Source: Pseudoscardovia suis
Lineage (GTDB): Bacteria > Actinomycetota > Actinomycetes > Actinomycetales > Bifidobacteriaceae
Length of the DNA stretch: 64,000 nucleotides
Assembly: GCF_002797875.1 (NCBI RefSeq)
Contig: NZ_PGFC01000001.1
Location: 62,001-126,000, forward strand
Direction of reading: 5' to 3'
Shown: positions 25,129 to 34,780 of the stretch, piece after piece
Numbering within the stretch: the first letter of the stretch is position 1
How the letters are laid out: every line of letters starts with the position of its first letter
Program-made: the position numbers and the translations under genes
Notes under the pieces: generated by a model
Databases searched by the model: none
What the model saw: the letters and a program-made list of their open reading frames with translations, nothing else
What the model was told of the DNA's origin: nothing

Positions 25129-26103
25129 ATGACACATCAGCTGCGTCACATGCTTCGCGATGACGACATCACCCATGAAGAGCAGAAGCAAATCCTCAAA
25201 CTGGGCATGAAGTTCCGCGAAAACCGTTTCTATTCCCAGCCGTTTGCCGGCCCGCAGGCTGTGGCTGTGCTTTTCGACAAAAACAGCACTCGCACTCGCT
25301 CCAGCTTCTCCATCGGCGTTGCCGAGCTGGGCGGCTACCCGCTGGTCATCGACAAGTCCAGCTCCCAGCTGGGCCGTGGCGAGCCGGTCGCTGACACCGC
25401 ACGAGTGCTCACGCGCATGGCATACACCATCGTGTGGCGCACTTACGGACAGGACCGTGTCGAAGAAATGGCGAAGTATTCCACGGTGCCGGTCATCAAT
25501 GCTCTGACCGATGATTTCCATCCCTGCCAGGTGCTCGCCGACTTCCTCACCATCGCGCAGTTCCGCGGCGGTGTGGACGAGCTGCACAACAAGACCATCG
25601 CCTACGTCGGAGATGCAGCCAACAACATGTCCAACTCATACCTTCTCGCAGGTGCTGTGGCTGGCATGGATGTGCGCGTGGCGGGGCCGCAAGGCTTCCT
25701 GCCCCGCAAGGACATCGTCGACGATGCCAAGCGCATCGCTGAGCAGAATGGCGGTAGCATCCTCGTCACCACTGATCCGCGTGAAGCGGTTGATGGCGCT
25801 GACTGCGTGTTCACCGATACGTGGGTGTCGATGGGCGAGGAAGCCGAATATGCGATTCGTTCCAAGCCGTTCTGGGATTATCAGGTCAACGACAAGCTCA
25901 TGAGCTATGCCAAGCCGGATGCATTGTTCCAGCACTGCCTGCCCGCATATCGCGGCAAGGAAGTGACGCCATCCGTCATCGACGGGCCGCAGTCCGTCGT
26001 GTGGGACGAGGCGGAGAACCGACTGCACGCGCAGAAAGCCCTCATGACCTGGCTCATCGCTTGGCAACGTGAGGATCCGTCGCTGTTGGGGGAGTGCGCA
26101 TGA
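25129..26103 (+). CDS. argF: Ornithine carbamoyltransferase
   Basis: This 324-residue enzyme makes citrulline from ornithine and carbamoyl phosphate. The carbamoyl-phosphate loop STRTRSSF lies near residue 60, the HPCQ.LADF motif near 133 and the ornithine-binding segment with FQHCLPAYRG near 270. A biosynthetic role is inferred because it lies in the arg cluster, without arcA or arcC. The ATG at 25129 follows GAAGGAAG. It overlaps the argR start by 4 bp. Confidence 0.96.
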   Translation: MTHQLRHMLRDDDITHEEQKQILKLGMKFRENRFYSQPFAGPQAVAVLFDKNSTRTRSSFSIGVAELGGYPLVIDKSSSQLGRGEPVADTARVLTRMAYTIVWRTYGQDRVEEMAKYSTVPVINALTDDFHPCQVLADFLTIAQFRGGVDELHNKTIAYVGDAANNMSNSYLLAGAVAGMDVRVAGPQGFLPRKDIVDDAKRIAEQNGGSILVTTDPREAVDGADCVFTDTWVSMGEEAEYAIRSKPFWDYQVNDKLMSYAKPDALFQHCLPAYRGKEVTPSVIDGPQSVVWDEAENRLHAQKALMTWLIAWQREDPSLLGECA

Positions 26104-26684
26104 GCGAAAGGCCTGTACTCAACATGAAACGTCCCATGACCAAGGCCGCACGCCTGAGCGTCATCGAGGATGTTTTGCTCAAGCACATCGTCACGTCCCA
26201 GCAGCAGTTGCTGATCATGCTCGCCGAGCAGGGACTCGATGTAACGCAGAGCACGTTGAGCCGCGATCTTGATGAGCTCCATGCCGTCAAGACGCGGAAG
26301 GCCGATGGCAGCGTGGCATATGAGCTCCCGCTGCCACCGCACACGCATACTTCCTCCGCTACCGATGCATCCGGCAGCGATACCCTGTTTGCACCTGCAA
26401 AAGAAGATCCGCTGCTGTCGAAAACACTCACCGGCATGGTGCTCTCCGTCGCAGCGGCGGGAAACATCGTCGTCCTGCACACTCCTTCCGGGGCTGCGCA
26501 ATACCTGGGCAGTGTGCTGGACAGGGCGAACTTGGATTCTGTGCTCGGTACAATCGCTGGGGACGATACAGTCATGATCGTGACCAGCGACGCCGATGGC
26601 GCCCAGCGCACGGCGCAACGCTTGCTCAGCCTCGCGGTTGACCAACGCAGCGCTGGCGCATCAGACGCTCCGACCGACCGTTGA
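26100..26684 (+). CDS. argR: Arginine repressor
   Basis: This 194-residue regulator has an N-terminal winged helix (QQQLLIMLAEQGLDVTQSTLSRDL near residues 40-63) in which the STLSRDL recognition helix is typical of ArgR. The C-terminal domain for hexamer formation and arginine binding carries the family segment TIAGDDTVMIV near residue 158. A His/Ser/Thr-rich linker joins the two. The ATG at 26100 overlaps the argF stop, with GGGGGA upstream. Its expected target is the perfect palindrome before argC and the copy at 18624. Confidence 0.95.
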   Translation: MSERPVLNMKRPMTKAARLSVIEDVLLKHIVTSQQQLLIMLAEQGLDVTQSTLSRDLDELHAVKTRKADGSVAYELPLPPHTHTSSATDASGSDTLFAPAKEDPLLSKTLTGMVLSVAAAGNIVVLHTPSGAAQYLGSVLDRANLDSVLGTIAGDDTVMIVTSDADGAQRTAQRLLSLAVDQRSAGASDAPTDR

Positions 26685-26776
26685 GGCAAATAAGGCATAC
26701 CATTAACTTCAGCGCATAGCACGCATAACACAATAAACAACACATTCCTTCGGGAATGAGAACCGAAAGGCACAAC

Positions 26777-28015
26777 ATGGCAGACAAGAACCGCATTGTC
26801 CTGGCGTATTCGGGAGGTCTCGACACCTCCGTCGCCATCCCCTACCTCAAGGAGCGCACCGGCAAGGATGTCGTGGCTGTCTCCCTTGATGTGGGCCAGG
26901 GTGGCGAAAGCCTTGAAACGGTGAAGGAACGCGCCCTCGCGTGCGGTGCCGTCGAAGCATACGTCGTGGATGCTCGCAACGAGTTCGCCGACGAGTACTG
27001 CATGCTCGCGCTCAAGGCGAACGCCATGTATGAAGGCGTGTACCCGCTCGTCTCCGCCATCTCCCGTCCGCTTATCACCAAGCATCTGGTGCGTGCTGCC
27101 CATCAGTTCGGCGCCGACACCATCGCACACGGTTGCACCGGCAAGGGCAACGACCAGGTGCGTTTCGAAGTGTCGATTCAGTCCATCGACCCGACGCTCA
27201 AGGCCATCAGCCCGATTCGCGATCTGCAGCTGACTCGCGACATCGAGATCAAGTACGCGCAGGATCACAAGCTTCCGATCGAGCAGACCGAGAAGTCGCC
27301 GTACTCCATCGACCAGAATGTGTGGGGCCGTGCCATTGAGACCGGTTACCTCGAGGATCCGTGGAATGCTCCGACCAAGGACGTCTATTCCTACACGGAT
27401 GATCCTTCCTTCCCGCCGGTCGAAGATGAAGTCACCATCGAATTCAAGCGGGGCGTTCCGGTCAAGATCGACGGCAAGGACGTCACGCCTCTCCAGGCCA
27501 TCGAAGAGATGAACCGTCGTGCTGGCGCACAGGGCATCGGCCGCATCGATCTCATCGAAGACCGTCTCGTGGGCATCAAGTCCCGTGAGCTTTATGAAGC
27601 TCCGGGCGCCGTGGCGCTTATCACCGCCCATCAGGAGCTCGAGAACTGCTGCTTGGAGCGCGAGCAGCACCGCATCAAGCGCGACATCGACAAGCGTTGG
27701 GGCGAGCTTGTGTACGATGCGCAGTGGTATTCGCCCGCCGTGCATTCGCTCAATGCCTTCATCGAAGACACGCAGCGTTACGTCTCCGGCGAGATTCGCA
27801 TGACGCTCCATGGCGGCCGCGCCGTCGTGACGGGTCGTCGTTCCGACGCCTCCCTGTACGACTACAAGCTCGCCACCTATGATTCTGGTGACACCTTCGA
27901 CCAGCATGCATCCGTGGGCTTCATCGAGATCTACGGCCTGCCGAGCAAGGTCGCCGCGGCACGCGACGTGAAGTTCGGCAACGCCATCGAAGTTCCCGAA
28001 AACACTGTCGAATAA
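26777..28015 (+). CDS. argG: Argininosuccinate synthase
   Basis: This 412-residue enzyme joins citrulline and aspartate with ATP. The PP-loop motif AYSGGLDTS is at residues 11-19. The [13 protein letters not shown] segment near 121 and the [10 protein letters not shown] segment near 183 are intact. The start at 26777 follows GAAAGG. A ~90-bp gap after argR leaves room for a second promoter; the sequence there is AT-rich. A long hairpin follows at 28030. Confidence 0.97.
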   Translation: MADKNRIVLAYSGGLDTSVAIPYLKERTGKDVVAVSLDVGQGGESLETVKERALACGAVEAYVVDARNEFADEYCMLALKANAMYEGVYPLVSAISRPLITKHLVRAAHQFGADTIAHGCTGKGNDQVRFEVSIQSIDPTLKAISPIRDLQLTRDIEIKYAQDHKLPIEQTEKSPYSIDQNVWGRAIETGYLEDPWNAPTKDVYSYTDDPSFPPVEDEVTIEFKRGVPVKIDGKDVTPLQAIEEMNRRAGAQGIGRIDLIEDRLVGIKSRELYEAPGAVALITAHQELENCCLEREQHRIKRDIDKRWGELVYDAQWYSPAVHSLNAFIEDTQRYVSGEIRMTLHGGRAVVTGRRSDASLYDYKLATYDSGDTFDQHASVGFIEIYGLPSKVAAARDVKFGNAIEVPENTVE

Positions 28016-28029
28016 ACACATGCTGATGA

Positions 28030-28068
28030 GTTGCCCTGCGGCGTGGATTCCTCACGCCGCAGGGCAAC
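28030..28068 (+). terminator. Perfect 16-bp hairpin between argG and argH
   Basis: GTTGCCCTGCGGCGTG at 28030-28045 pairs with CACGCCGCAGGGCAAC at 28053-28068 around a 7-nt loop. No T-run follows, so it may stabilise the upstream mRNA or only partly terminate, lowering argH expression compared with argG. Confidence 0.7.
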
Positions 28069-28104
28069 ATAGCAAATGCCGAGCACAACCGATCTGGAGG
28101 AAGA

Positions 28105-29628
28105 ATGACACTGACCAATGCCAGCGGGACCACTGATGCGTCCCGTTCCGAAGGCAATGAGCCCCATGAGGGAATCGCGCTGTGGGGAGGGCGTTTCAGC
28201 TCTGGTCCGTCCCCGGCCCTTGCACGATTGAGCAAATCAACCCAGTTCGATTGGATTCTTGCGGATGATGACATTGCCGGGTCACGTGCCCATGCGCGTG
28301 CTCTGGGCAGGGCGGGATTGCTCTCCGACGATGAGTTGAAGCATATGGAAGAAGCGTTGGACGAATTGCAGCGTCGCGTGGATTCCGGTGAATTCGCTCC
28401 CATTGAAGAAGACGAGGACGAAGCCACGGCATTGGAACGTGGTCTCCTTGAAATCGCCGGTGACGAACTCGGCGGCAAGCTGCGTGCAGGACGTTCCCGC
28501 AACGACCAGATTGCCTGCTTGATTCGCATGTGGCTGCGCCGTCACTCCCGCACGATTGCTTCGCTGCTTATCGGCCTCATCCAGGCCCTTATCGATCAGG
28601 CGAAGGCAGCCGGTCACACCGCCATGCCTGGCCGCACGCACATGCAGCATGCTCAGCCCGTGCTGCTTGCCCATCAGCTCATGGCCCATGCCTGGCCGTT
28701 GCTGCGCGACATCCAGCGTCTGTCAGACTGGGACAAGCGTGCCGACGCCAGCCCCTACGGTTCTGGAGCGCTTGCAGGCAACACCCTTGGTTTGGATCCC
28801 GAGGCGGTCGCCAAGGAACTTGGCTTCTCCCGTGTGACCGACAACTCCATCGACGGCACATCATCGCGTGACGTCGTGGCGGAATTCGCCTTCATCGCCG
28901 CCATGATCGGCGTAGACCTGTCTCGGCTCTCGGAAGAAATCATCATCTGGAATACCCAGGAGTTCGCTTTCGTCAAGCTCGATGACGCGTATTCCACTGG
29001 GTCCTCCATCATGCCTCAGAAGAAGAACCCGGATATCGCCGAGCTTACCCGCGGCAAGGCCGGTCGTTTGATTGGCGACCTTACCGGTCTGCTCGCCACG
29101 CTCAAGGGGCTTCCCACCGCTTATGCGCGCGACTTGCAGGAAGACAAGGAGGCCGTGTTCGATCAGGTTGGTCAGCTTGAAGTTATCCTTCCGGCTTTCA
29201 CTGGCATGGTCGCCACGATGCGTTTCGATAAGGATCGCTTGGAAGAAGAAGCGCCGACCGGTTTCGCACTTGCCACCGATATCGCCGAATGGCTCGTCAA
29301 GAACGGTGTGCCGTTCCGCCATGCGCATGAACTCTCCGGCGCCTGCGTCAAAATCGCTGAAAGCAGGGGAGTGGAATTGTGGGATCTTGCCGATGATGAT
29401 TTCGCCAAGGTCTTCGCCGACTTCCTGCCGGCCGACAAGGCGCCACAGGTGCGCGAGGTCCTCAGCACCCAAGGTTCCGTCGATTCCCGCCGGGGCAAGG
29501 GCGGCACGGCATTCGACCGTGTCAGTGAGCAGATTGCCGAGGCCAGCAAGCAGCTGGAGCCTGCGAAGGAGTTCGCCGCATCGGTCTCTGACGGCACGGC
29601 ATACAAGCCCGAAGGTTCATTGAACTGA
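28105..29628 (+). CDS. argH: Argininosuccinate lyase
   Basis: This 507-residue enzyme of the fumarase/aspartase superfamily splits argininosuccinate into arginine and fumarate, the last step. The family signature [12 protein letters not shown] lies near residue 300, and the catalytic region with [10 protein letters not shown] near 175. GGAGGAAGA lies directly in front of the ATG at 28105. The N-terminal ~25 residues are longer than in many homologues. It ends the arg cluster and is followed by nested inverted repeats. Confidence 0.97.
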   Translation: MTLTNASGTTDASRSEGNEPHEGIALWGGRFSSGPSPALARLSKSTQFDWILADDDIAGSRAHARALGRAGLLSDDELKHMEEALDELQRRVDSGEFAPIEEDEDEATALERGLLEIAGDELGGKLRAGRSRNDQIACLIRMWLRRHSRTIASLLIGLIQALIDQAKAAGHTAMPGRTHMQHAQPVLLAHQLMAHAWPLLRDIQRLSDWDKRADASPYGSGALAGNTLGLDPEAVAKELGFSRVTDNSIDGTSSRDVVAEFAFIAAMIGVDLSRLSEEIIIWNTQEFAFVKLDDAYSTGSSIMPQKKNPDIAELTRGKAGRLIGDLTGLLATLKGLPTAYARDLQEDKEAVFDQVGQLEVILPAFTGMVATMRFDKDRLEEEAPTGFALATDIAEWLVKNGVPFRHAHELSGACVKIAESRGVELWDLADDDFAKVFADFLPADKAPQVREVLSTQGSVDSRRGKGGTAFDRVSEQIAEASKQLEPAKEFAASVSDGTAYKPEGSLN

Positions 29629-29659
29629 CAAACTGCTCGGATGGAGCGGTTCCATCCAC

Positions 29660-29739
29660 ATGACGCCCGGTTGACGATGGCTTTTCGCGAATCACATGTT
29701 TGCAGTGATTCGTCGAGGTGTCCGTCCACCGGGCGTCAT
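29660..29739. terminator. Nested inverted repeats after argH
   Basis: ATGACGCCCGG at 29660-29670 pairs with CCGGGCGTCAT at 29729-29739. Inside the loop CGAATCAC at 29688-29695 pairs with GTGATTCG at 29705-29712. The two stems make one long folded element between argH and the next gene and probably end arg transcription. Confidence 0.65.
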
Positions 29740-29888
29740 GCTATGGGTGTACAGCCAGGATGTTAGTCAGGGACAGCCAGGGTGGGTGTGCCGGAGTGGG
29801 CATGCCATCGGTGGGCATGCCATGGGGGCGTGCTCCACGGTAACACCCTGCACACATGCGTAACCCAATGCGCGGTAGATTGGTCAGC

Positions 29889-30533
29889 ATGAATACAGGC
29901 ACACGACGAAACGACGAACGCACCATTGCAGGATCCCACAGGCGCATGCGACGTGCCGACAGGGAAGTGACGGATCTACAAGAGATTCACAGCATTATCG
30001 ATGCAGCCCATGTTGCCAATGTCGCTTATAGCGATGCCGAGGGGTTGACAGTGGTGCCTGTCGATTTCGGCTATGAATGGTCGGAGCCTGCGCGCCTCGC
30101 TGATGCTAACGCTGCATCAATCGCCCAGCCCCGGCTGGTGATGTATCTGCATTCGTCGCCGATTGGGCGCAAGGCGGATGCTTTGCGCGCTGCTGGCGAA
30201 CGCGGCCTAGACGTGAGTTTCGACCTCATTGCGGATGGTTCGCAAACCATTCCCGGCAGGACGCTGTGCAATTGGGGCAGGGCATACGCATCCGTGGTCG
30301 GCACGGGCACGGCGACGATCGTAAATGATGTGCGCGAGGCGGCGCATGGGCTTTCGCTGCTCATGGCGCATGAGGCTGGCATGGCCGATGGGGCGGGCGC
30401 ACCTACGGCGACCTTCACCGACCAGCAGGTGCGTTCGGTCATGGTGTGGCGCATCGACGTAGATGTGTTCACTGCCAAGCGGCGTCCTATACCTCCCGAA
30501 CGGCGCCATGTCCCCATGCCGGACAGTGACTGA
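29889..30533 (+). CDS. NimA-like pyridoxamine 5'-phosphate oxidase-family flavoprotein
   Basis: This 214-residue protein has the split-barrel flavin-binding fold of the PPOX family. The N terminus shows the NimA-type opening RRMRRADREV, followed by HVANVAYSDAEGLTVVPVDFGYEW, which forms the first flavin-contacting strands. NimA-like proteins bind FMN or haem and some reduce 5-nitroimidazoles; the substrate here is not known. It ends with a Pro/Arg-rich tail (IPPERRHVPMP). The start at 29889 is chosen by length, as no strong ribosome binding site is visible; ATG 29856 is an alternative. Confidence 0.82.
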   Translation: MNTGTRRNDERTIAGSHRRMRRADREVTDLQEIHSIIDAAHVANVAYSDAEGLTVVPVDFGYEWSEPARLADANAASIAQPRLVMYLHSSPIGRKADALRAAGERGLDVSFDLIADGSQTIPGRTLCNWGRAYASVVGTGTATIVNDVREAAHGLSLLMAHEAGMADGAGAPTATFTDQQVRSVMVWRIDVDVFTAKRRPIPPERRHVPMPDSD

Positions 30534-30550
30534 TACGATGCTTGGTGTGG

Positions 30551-30601
30551 GCGCGACACGCACAGTGAAAAAATAACTGTGCATTTTTCTGCGTGTCGCG
30601 C
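30551..30601. terminator. Long inverted repeat after the flavoprotein gene
   Basis: GCGCGACACGCA at 30551-30562 is complementary to TGCGTGTCGCGC at 30590-30601. An inner stem CACAGT/ACTGTG nests within it, and a T-run lies inside. It is probably the terminator of the flavoprotein gene. Confidence 0.65.
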
Positions 30602-31092
30602 ATTACGCGTGGGTAAGTTACCCGCGCGGATTGGTATCGAACAATGTTCGACATTCAGCAAGATTCGATAGGCATCTCTGGCGGAACATGGGCATGTGTT
30701 TTCCGTGGAGCCAATCGTGGACTATTATTTCTCATAGGTGTAGGGATGCGGGAGTGTTCCTGAAGCTACAAGGCTAAGATGCCTGGATTCATGTGCTTCC
30801 AATTCTCTATGCGCAACCGAAGGTGAGATTTCCTGCCAAGACTGCGCAAAGGTGAGATTGACAGACGTGGATGTTTCGAGCGTTCGAGGCTGAGTGCTGT
30901 TGTGCTGGATTCCTGATGGGATTCGATTTCGACAGTGCGATGGGCAGCGTTCGCTTCATGACGTATGGGCGGCAGAGAACGCAGGGGGTTCCCTTGGGCT
31001 TGCGCAGCAGAAGCGTCTGTGATCGTGTCCGTATTGGCAGGCGGGCAGAGTGCAGGCGACTCCAGAAGAGGTAACCACGGGAGGGAGAAGTG
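30602..31092. other. Non-coding stretch before the Pro/Ala-rich membrane protein
   Basis: No credible gene is seen in these ~490 bp. The part at 30700-30780 is AT-rich and may hold the promoter of the downstream gene. GGGAGGGAG before 31093 is its ribosome binding site. Confidence 0.4.
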
Positions 31093-34029
31093 ATGCGACA
31101 CTCGTACGTGTTGTTTGGATGCTTTGTGGTGGCGATGGCTTCGTTGGTCCTTCTGTGCTCATCACTATTCGTCGTTCCCGCTCAGGCACAACCGCTGGAC
31201 GAGGGGACGGTGATGTCGGCCGCTGGTGGTTCAGACTCGCAGTCTCCGCTTCAGTCAATCGTCGCCTCTTTTGAATCGATTCCGGTGCCCGGTCTGAGCA
31301 AAGTTCCTTCCCAATCCGCGTTCAACGATGTCATGGCGGACAATGGCTATACCGTGCAGTCAAACGCCGATACGTCCGGAATGAAAGGGGTCCGTTCCTC
31401 CGCAATGGCCATACAGGCGAATGGCGGGAATGCGGCGGTTTTCTTGCAATTTGATTCGAAGTCCGATTTGACTGCGTCCCAGTCGGGGGCTAATGCACTT
31501 CTTACTACATGGGCTTCCAAGGGTTCCGCGAACATCAAGTCAGAGAAGCGTTCAGGCTCCGCGACAATCACCGAATACTCGGGAAGCGGAATCGTCGTGT
31601 ATGTGGCGGTGGAAGACACCACGATGGTGATTGGCGCTGTCACTGGCAGTTCCGATCAGGTTGATACGTTGCTGAGCAGCATGGGATTCGAACAGTCCGT
31701 TGCTGAACGTGCAGCCAGGGCAGTGCTCGCGGTAGTGCTTGTGGCATTGCTCGTGGTGGTCGTGCTGAAGATTGTGCGTCGTGCCAGCGCAAGCGGTGCT
31801 CAGCGTGCGGATATCTATCAGGCTCGCGCTGTGAATACCTTCGAAGACACGGGGGATTTCGTTGGCAATCGTCAGTTCGCCCCCGAAGTGAACGATTCCA
31901 CTGCTGTGCAGCGCCAACAATACATGGCGACTCAGGGGTTGCGCCCCCTGTCGGATTCTCCGTTGATGACCGTAGGCGAAGAGTTCCTTCCCGATCCTGT
32001 GTTGCTTGAGCAAGGCACCGATCTTGCTCGAAAGCGGGCGGAAGGCAAGGACAGCTACACGTTGAGCAATGCCGCCACCGGTATCTCTGTGGATTCCGCG
32101 GAATTGGCACAAGCGCATACCAATGCCAGTGCCAATGCCTTTGCTCCCTCGCGGGAATTCCTGCCGGCCTCCTATGCGGCTGCCGCTCCTGTTGCTGCTG
32201 CACAACCTGCACCGATGCAGACAATGCCAGCGCCGGTTGTTCAGCCGCAGGCTGCTACCGTTCAGGCCGTTCCTGCACAGGCTGCCCCAGTGCAGGTCAC
32301 TCCGGTACAGCCTGCTCCTGCACAGGCCGCTCCAGTACAGGTCACTCCGACACAGCCTGCTCCTGCACAGGTTGCCCCGGTACAGGTCAATCCAGCGCAG
32401 ACTGCTCCTACACATGTGATTGCGGCACAGGAAGCTCCTATCCACGCCATTCAGGATCAGGCTCAGTCTTCGGTACAGTCCGCCCAGACGTCGGCAGTTC
32501 CTGCACAGTCCGCTCCTGCACAGTTGGCTCCAGCACAAGTCGTTGCTGGTGATGCCGCTGCGATGGAGACCGCAGCTCATGCAGTGCCTGCTGCAGCTGG
32601 TCCTGCCCCAACAGCGCATGCTGAAACCGCAGCGGCACAGGCCGTTCCCGCGCATTCCGCACCGATTGAGGTTCCTGCCCCAATCTCTATTTCTGCCCCA
32701 GTCTCTTCACAGAGTGTCCCTGTTGCTGCAGCTCCGGTTGCTTCTTCTGCACCCAGCTTGGCTTCCGCGCCTAGCTTGGCTTCCGCGCCGGTTTTTGCGC
32801 AGGCCCCCGTGGTTTCCACACAGCATCAGGCCACGATGCCCGCGCAAGCATTTGGTGGATCTCAGACATTCTCTGCGCCGCAAGCGCAGGCACCTGTATT
32901 GTCAGCGCCCATTCTGACAATGCAGGCGGCTCCAGCTCCAATTGCGGTTCCCGCAGTCCCGTCGCACCCTGTCGCGCAGGCGCATCCCGCTGCGCCCGCA
33001 GTTGCACAACCCAGCGCTTCCGCGGCACAGGCATCTGCATCTGCGGTTGCGACACCTCCGGTCCTTTCGTCTCCAGTTGCGACGCCTCCGGTCCCAGTAC
33101 CCCCGGCAACATTCTCCCAAGCAGCGGCTCCATCTGTTGCGCACACGTCCGATTCACCATCTGCGCCAGTGCTGTCTGCCTCGCAACAGCCTGCCGCTGA
33201 GCCCGTGTTTGCTGTTGCGGCGTCGTCACCTGCGTCTGCTGCTCAACCCGTGACTGTTGCGGTGTCGTCGCCTGTGCCTGCCCCCCAACCCGTGACTGCT
33301 GTGACGCCTTCACCTGCGTCTGCTGCTCAGCCCATGCAGATCGCTGCGCCTTCTTCTGAGTCTGCGGCTGCTCAAGCCACTCCGTTGATGAGCGAGGCAT
33401 CAGCAATGTGGGGGCGGGAGGAACAGCATCTCGTGCAGCATGGCGAGGAGTTTGGAAAACTTCCTGTCAATGCATCTGGTGCCAATGCGTCTGGTGCTGG
33501 CAACGCGGTTCCAACACCTGCATTCTCCACATCTCCCATGTCGGTCCGGACACCAATCTTGCAGACGGCGGAAGTCGTGTCACCGATGCCCGCAGCATCA
33601 GCAGCAGTGTCGTCAACATCTGTGCCTTCGGTTCCTGATGCCTCTGCGTTTGCTACACCTAATCCTCAGGAATCCTCGGTACAACCAATCGCCGAGAAAG
33701 AACCTGCCCCGGTTGTCTCTGATCCGTTGTTCGGCACGGCGCCTGGCCAAGTATTCATCCCGCCGGCATTGCGTGGCAAGGTTGATGCCATGCACTCGGC
33801 ATTTGTAACGCCACTGCCGAAGCCTGCGACTCCAGTCGTCGCCAACGCCGCCAAGAGTGATCAATCCGAGAGCGCAGAGGATCCTTCATCTAACGACGCG
33901 CACGTCGAAGACGGCGAATTCGGCACATCTCGCAAGGATCGCAAGACTCTTGTGGAAATCGCCAAGAAGAAGTCCACCAAGAAGAGCATCTACAAGCTCA
34001 AGGGCGTGTACTTCCCCGGCATGGCGTGA
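31093..34029 (+). CDS. Large membrane protein with exported N-terminal domain and Pro/Ala/Gln-rich region
   Basis: This 978-residue protein has a signal peptide (FVVAMASLVLLCSSLFVV, cleavage after AQA) and an exported domain of ~170 residues. A membrane helix near residues 205-228 (AVLAVVLVALLVVVVLKI) is followed by a long cytoplasmic part. Residues ~355-760 are almost only Ala, Pro, Gln, Val and Ser. They include three in-frame 15-residue repeats of the type PAPAQAAPVQVTPTQ near 395-440. The C-terminal ~60 residues are basic (KDRKTLVEIAKKKSTKKS) and may be a separate motif. I do not recognise the family. The start is ATG 31093; GTG 31090 is adjacent. A strong terminator follows. Confidence 0.8.
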   Translation: MRHSYVLFGCFVVAMASLVLLCSSLFVVPAQAQPLDEGTVMSAAGGSDSQSPLQSIVASFESIPVPGLSKVPSQSAFNDVMADNGYTVQSNADTSGMKGVRSSAMAIQANGGNAAVFLQFDSKSDLTASQSGANALLTTWASKGSANIKSEKRSGSATITEYSGSGIVVYVAVEDTTMVIGAVTGSSDQVDTLLSSMGFEQSVAERAARAVLAVVLVALLVVVVLKIVRRASASGAQRADIYQARAVNTFEDTGDFVGNRQFAPEVNDSTAVQRQQYMATQGLRPLSDSPLMTVGEEFLPDPVLLEQGTDLARKRAEGKDSYTLSNAATGISVDSAELAQAHTNASANAFAPSREFLPASYAAAAPVAAAQPAPMQTMPAPVVQPQAATVQAVPAQAAPVQVTPVQPAPAQAAPVQVTPTQPAPAQVAPVQVNPAQTAPTHVIAAQEAPIHAIQDQAQSSVQSAQTSAVPAQSAPAQLAPAQVVAGDAAAMETAAHAVPAAAGPAPTAHAETAAAQAVPAHSAPIEVPAPISISAPVSSQSVPVAAAPVASSAPSLASAPSLASAPVFAQAPVVSTQHQATMPAQAFGGSQTFSAPQAQAPVLSAPILTMQAAPAPIAVPAVPSHPVAQAHPAAPAVAQPSASAAQASASAVATPPVLSSPVATPPVPVPPATFSQAAAPSVAHTSDSPSAPVLSASQQPAAEPVFAVAASSPASAAQPVTVAVSSPVPAPQPVTAVTPSPASAAQPMQIAAPSSESAAAQATPLMSEASAMWGREEQHLVQHGEEFGKLPVNASGANASGAGNAVPTPAFSTSPMSVRTPILQTAEVVSPMPAASAAVSSTSVPSVPDASAFATPNPQESSVQPIAEKEPAPVVSDPLFGTAPGQVFIPPALRGKVDAMHSAFVTPLPKPATPVVANAAKSDQSESAEDPSSNDAHVEDGEFGTSRKDRKTLVEIAKKKSTKKSIYKLKGVYFPGMA

Positions 34030-34046
34030 CCTGAGAGCGTATCTCT

Positions 34047-34084
34047 AGAGCCCATTGCACGATTGGCTTCGTGCAATGGGCTCT
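34047..34084 (+). terminator. Strong hairpin terminator after the Pro/Ala-rich protein gene
   Basis: AGAGCCCATTGCACGA at 34047-34062 pairs with TCGTGCAATGGGCTCT at 34069-34084, a 16-bp perfect stem with a 6-nt loop followed by TT. It lies 18 bp after the stop codon. Confidence 0.88.
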
Positions 34085-34142
34085 TTGCTATTGGCGGCCT
34101 GTGGTGGGCGGCTTGTGATGGGCTGCCCATACAGGACTGTCT

Positions 34143-34780
34143 GTTGTGTGGTGGCTGCTGACGCATTGTGGGGCTTGTGCCGGTTTTGGGCGCTGTGTGT
34201 GAGTGACTGCTGGCGCATCGCGGTGTGATTTCCGGTTGGTGGGCGTTGTGTGCGAGTGGTGACTCACACATTGTGGGGCTGTTGCCGGCTTGGGGCACTA
34301 TGTGCGAGCGGCGGCTGGCACATATGGTGGGTGACGGGGTGCGTGTTGCCGGTGGTGTATCAGGGATTGGCTGTTTTGTGCGGTTGTTGTGTTGTGGGAG
34401 TGTTGGCTGGCGCGTTATGTGACAGTGGTGGCTGGCACATTGTGGTGCTGGTGCTGGCCCGGGCGGTTGTATGTGAGCGGCGGCTGGCACATATGGTGGG
34501 TGGCGGGGTGCGTGTTGCCGGTGGTGTATCAGGGATTGGCTGTTTTGTGCGGTTGTTGTGTTGTGGGAGTGCTGGTTGGCTCGTTATGTGTGAGTGGTGA
34601 CTGGCACATATGGCGGGTGGCGGGGTGTGTTGTCGGTGGTGTATCAGGGATTGGCTGTTTTCTGCGGTTGCTGTGTCATGGGAGTGCTGGTTGGCTCGTT
34701 ATGTGTGAGTGGTGGCTCACGCATTGTGGGGCTGGTGCTGGCCCGGGCGGTTGTGTGCGGCTGGCGGCTGGCACATAACG
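34143..34780 (+). repeat. Array of nine degenerate ~30-bp hairpin motifs with two spacer classes
   Basis: A motif of the form TTRTGTGNGAGYGGYGRCTGGCACAT starts near 34143, 34192, 34245, 34298, 34414, 34469, 34583, 34698 and 34750. Many copies can fold, as ATGTG near the start pairs with CACAT near the end. The intervals are 49, 53, 53, 116, 55, 114, 115 and 52 bp. The long intervals share one sequence (with GGTGTATCAGGGATTGGCTG), and the short ones share another (with CTGGTGCTGGCCCGGGCGG in two cases). The strand is very G/T-rich and C/A-poor. Short open frames cross it on both strands, but none has a ribosome binding site. No gene is supported between 34030 and 34969. Confidence 0.75.

Noticed and set aside
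26054-28021. 655-codon open frame on the minus strand
   Set aside because: It lies opposite argG and argR. High G+C codon bias makes such antisense frames; no start signal or motif supports it.
31552-32655. Cys/Arg-rich repetitive minus-strand frame (NGLCRCGF type repeats)
   Set aside because: It is the complement of the Pro/Ala/Gln repeats of the large membrane protein; the repeats are a by-product.
34225-34778. Short repeat proteins (MCERRLAHMV type) encoded by the array
   Set aside because: Three overlapping frames carry similar peptides without a ribosome binding site, and no frame is open over the whole array.
34143-34780. CRISPR array
   Set aside because: The repeats are degenerate, the spacers fall in two shared sequence classes instead of being unique, and there are no cas genes in the window.
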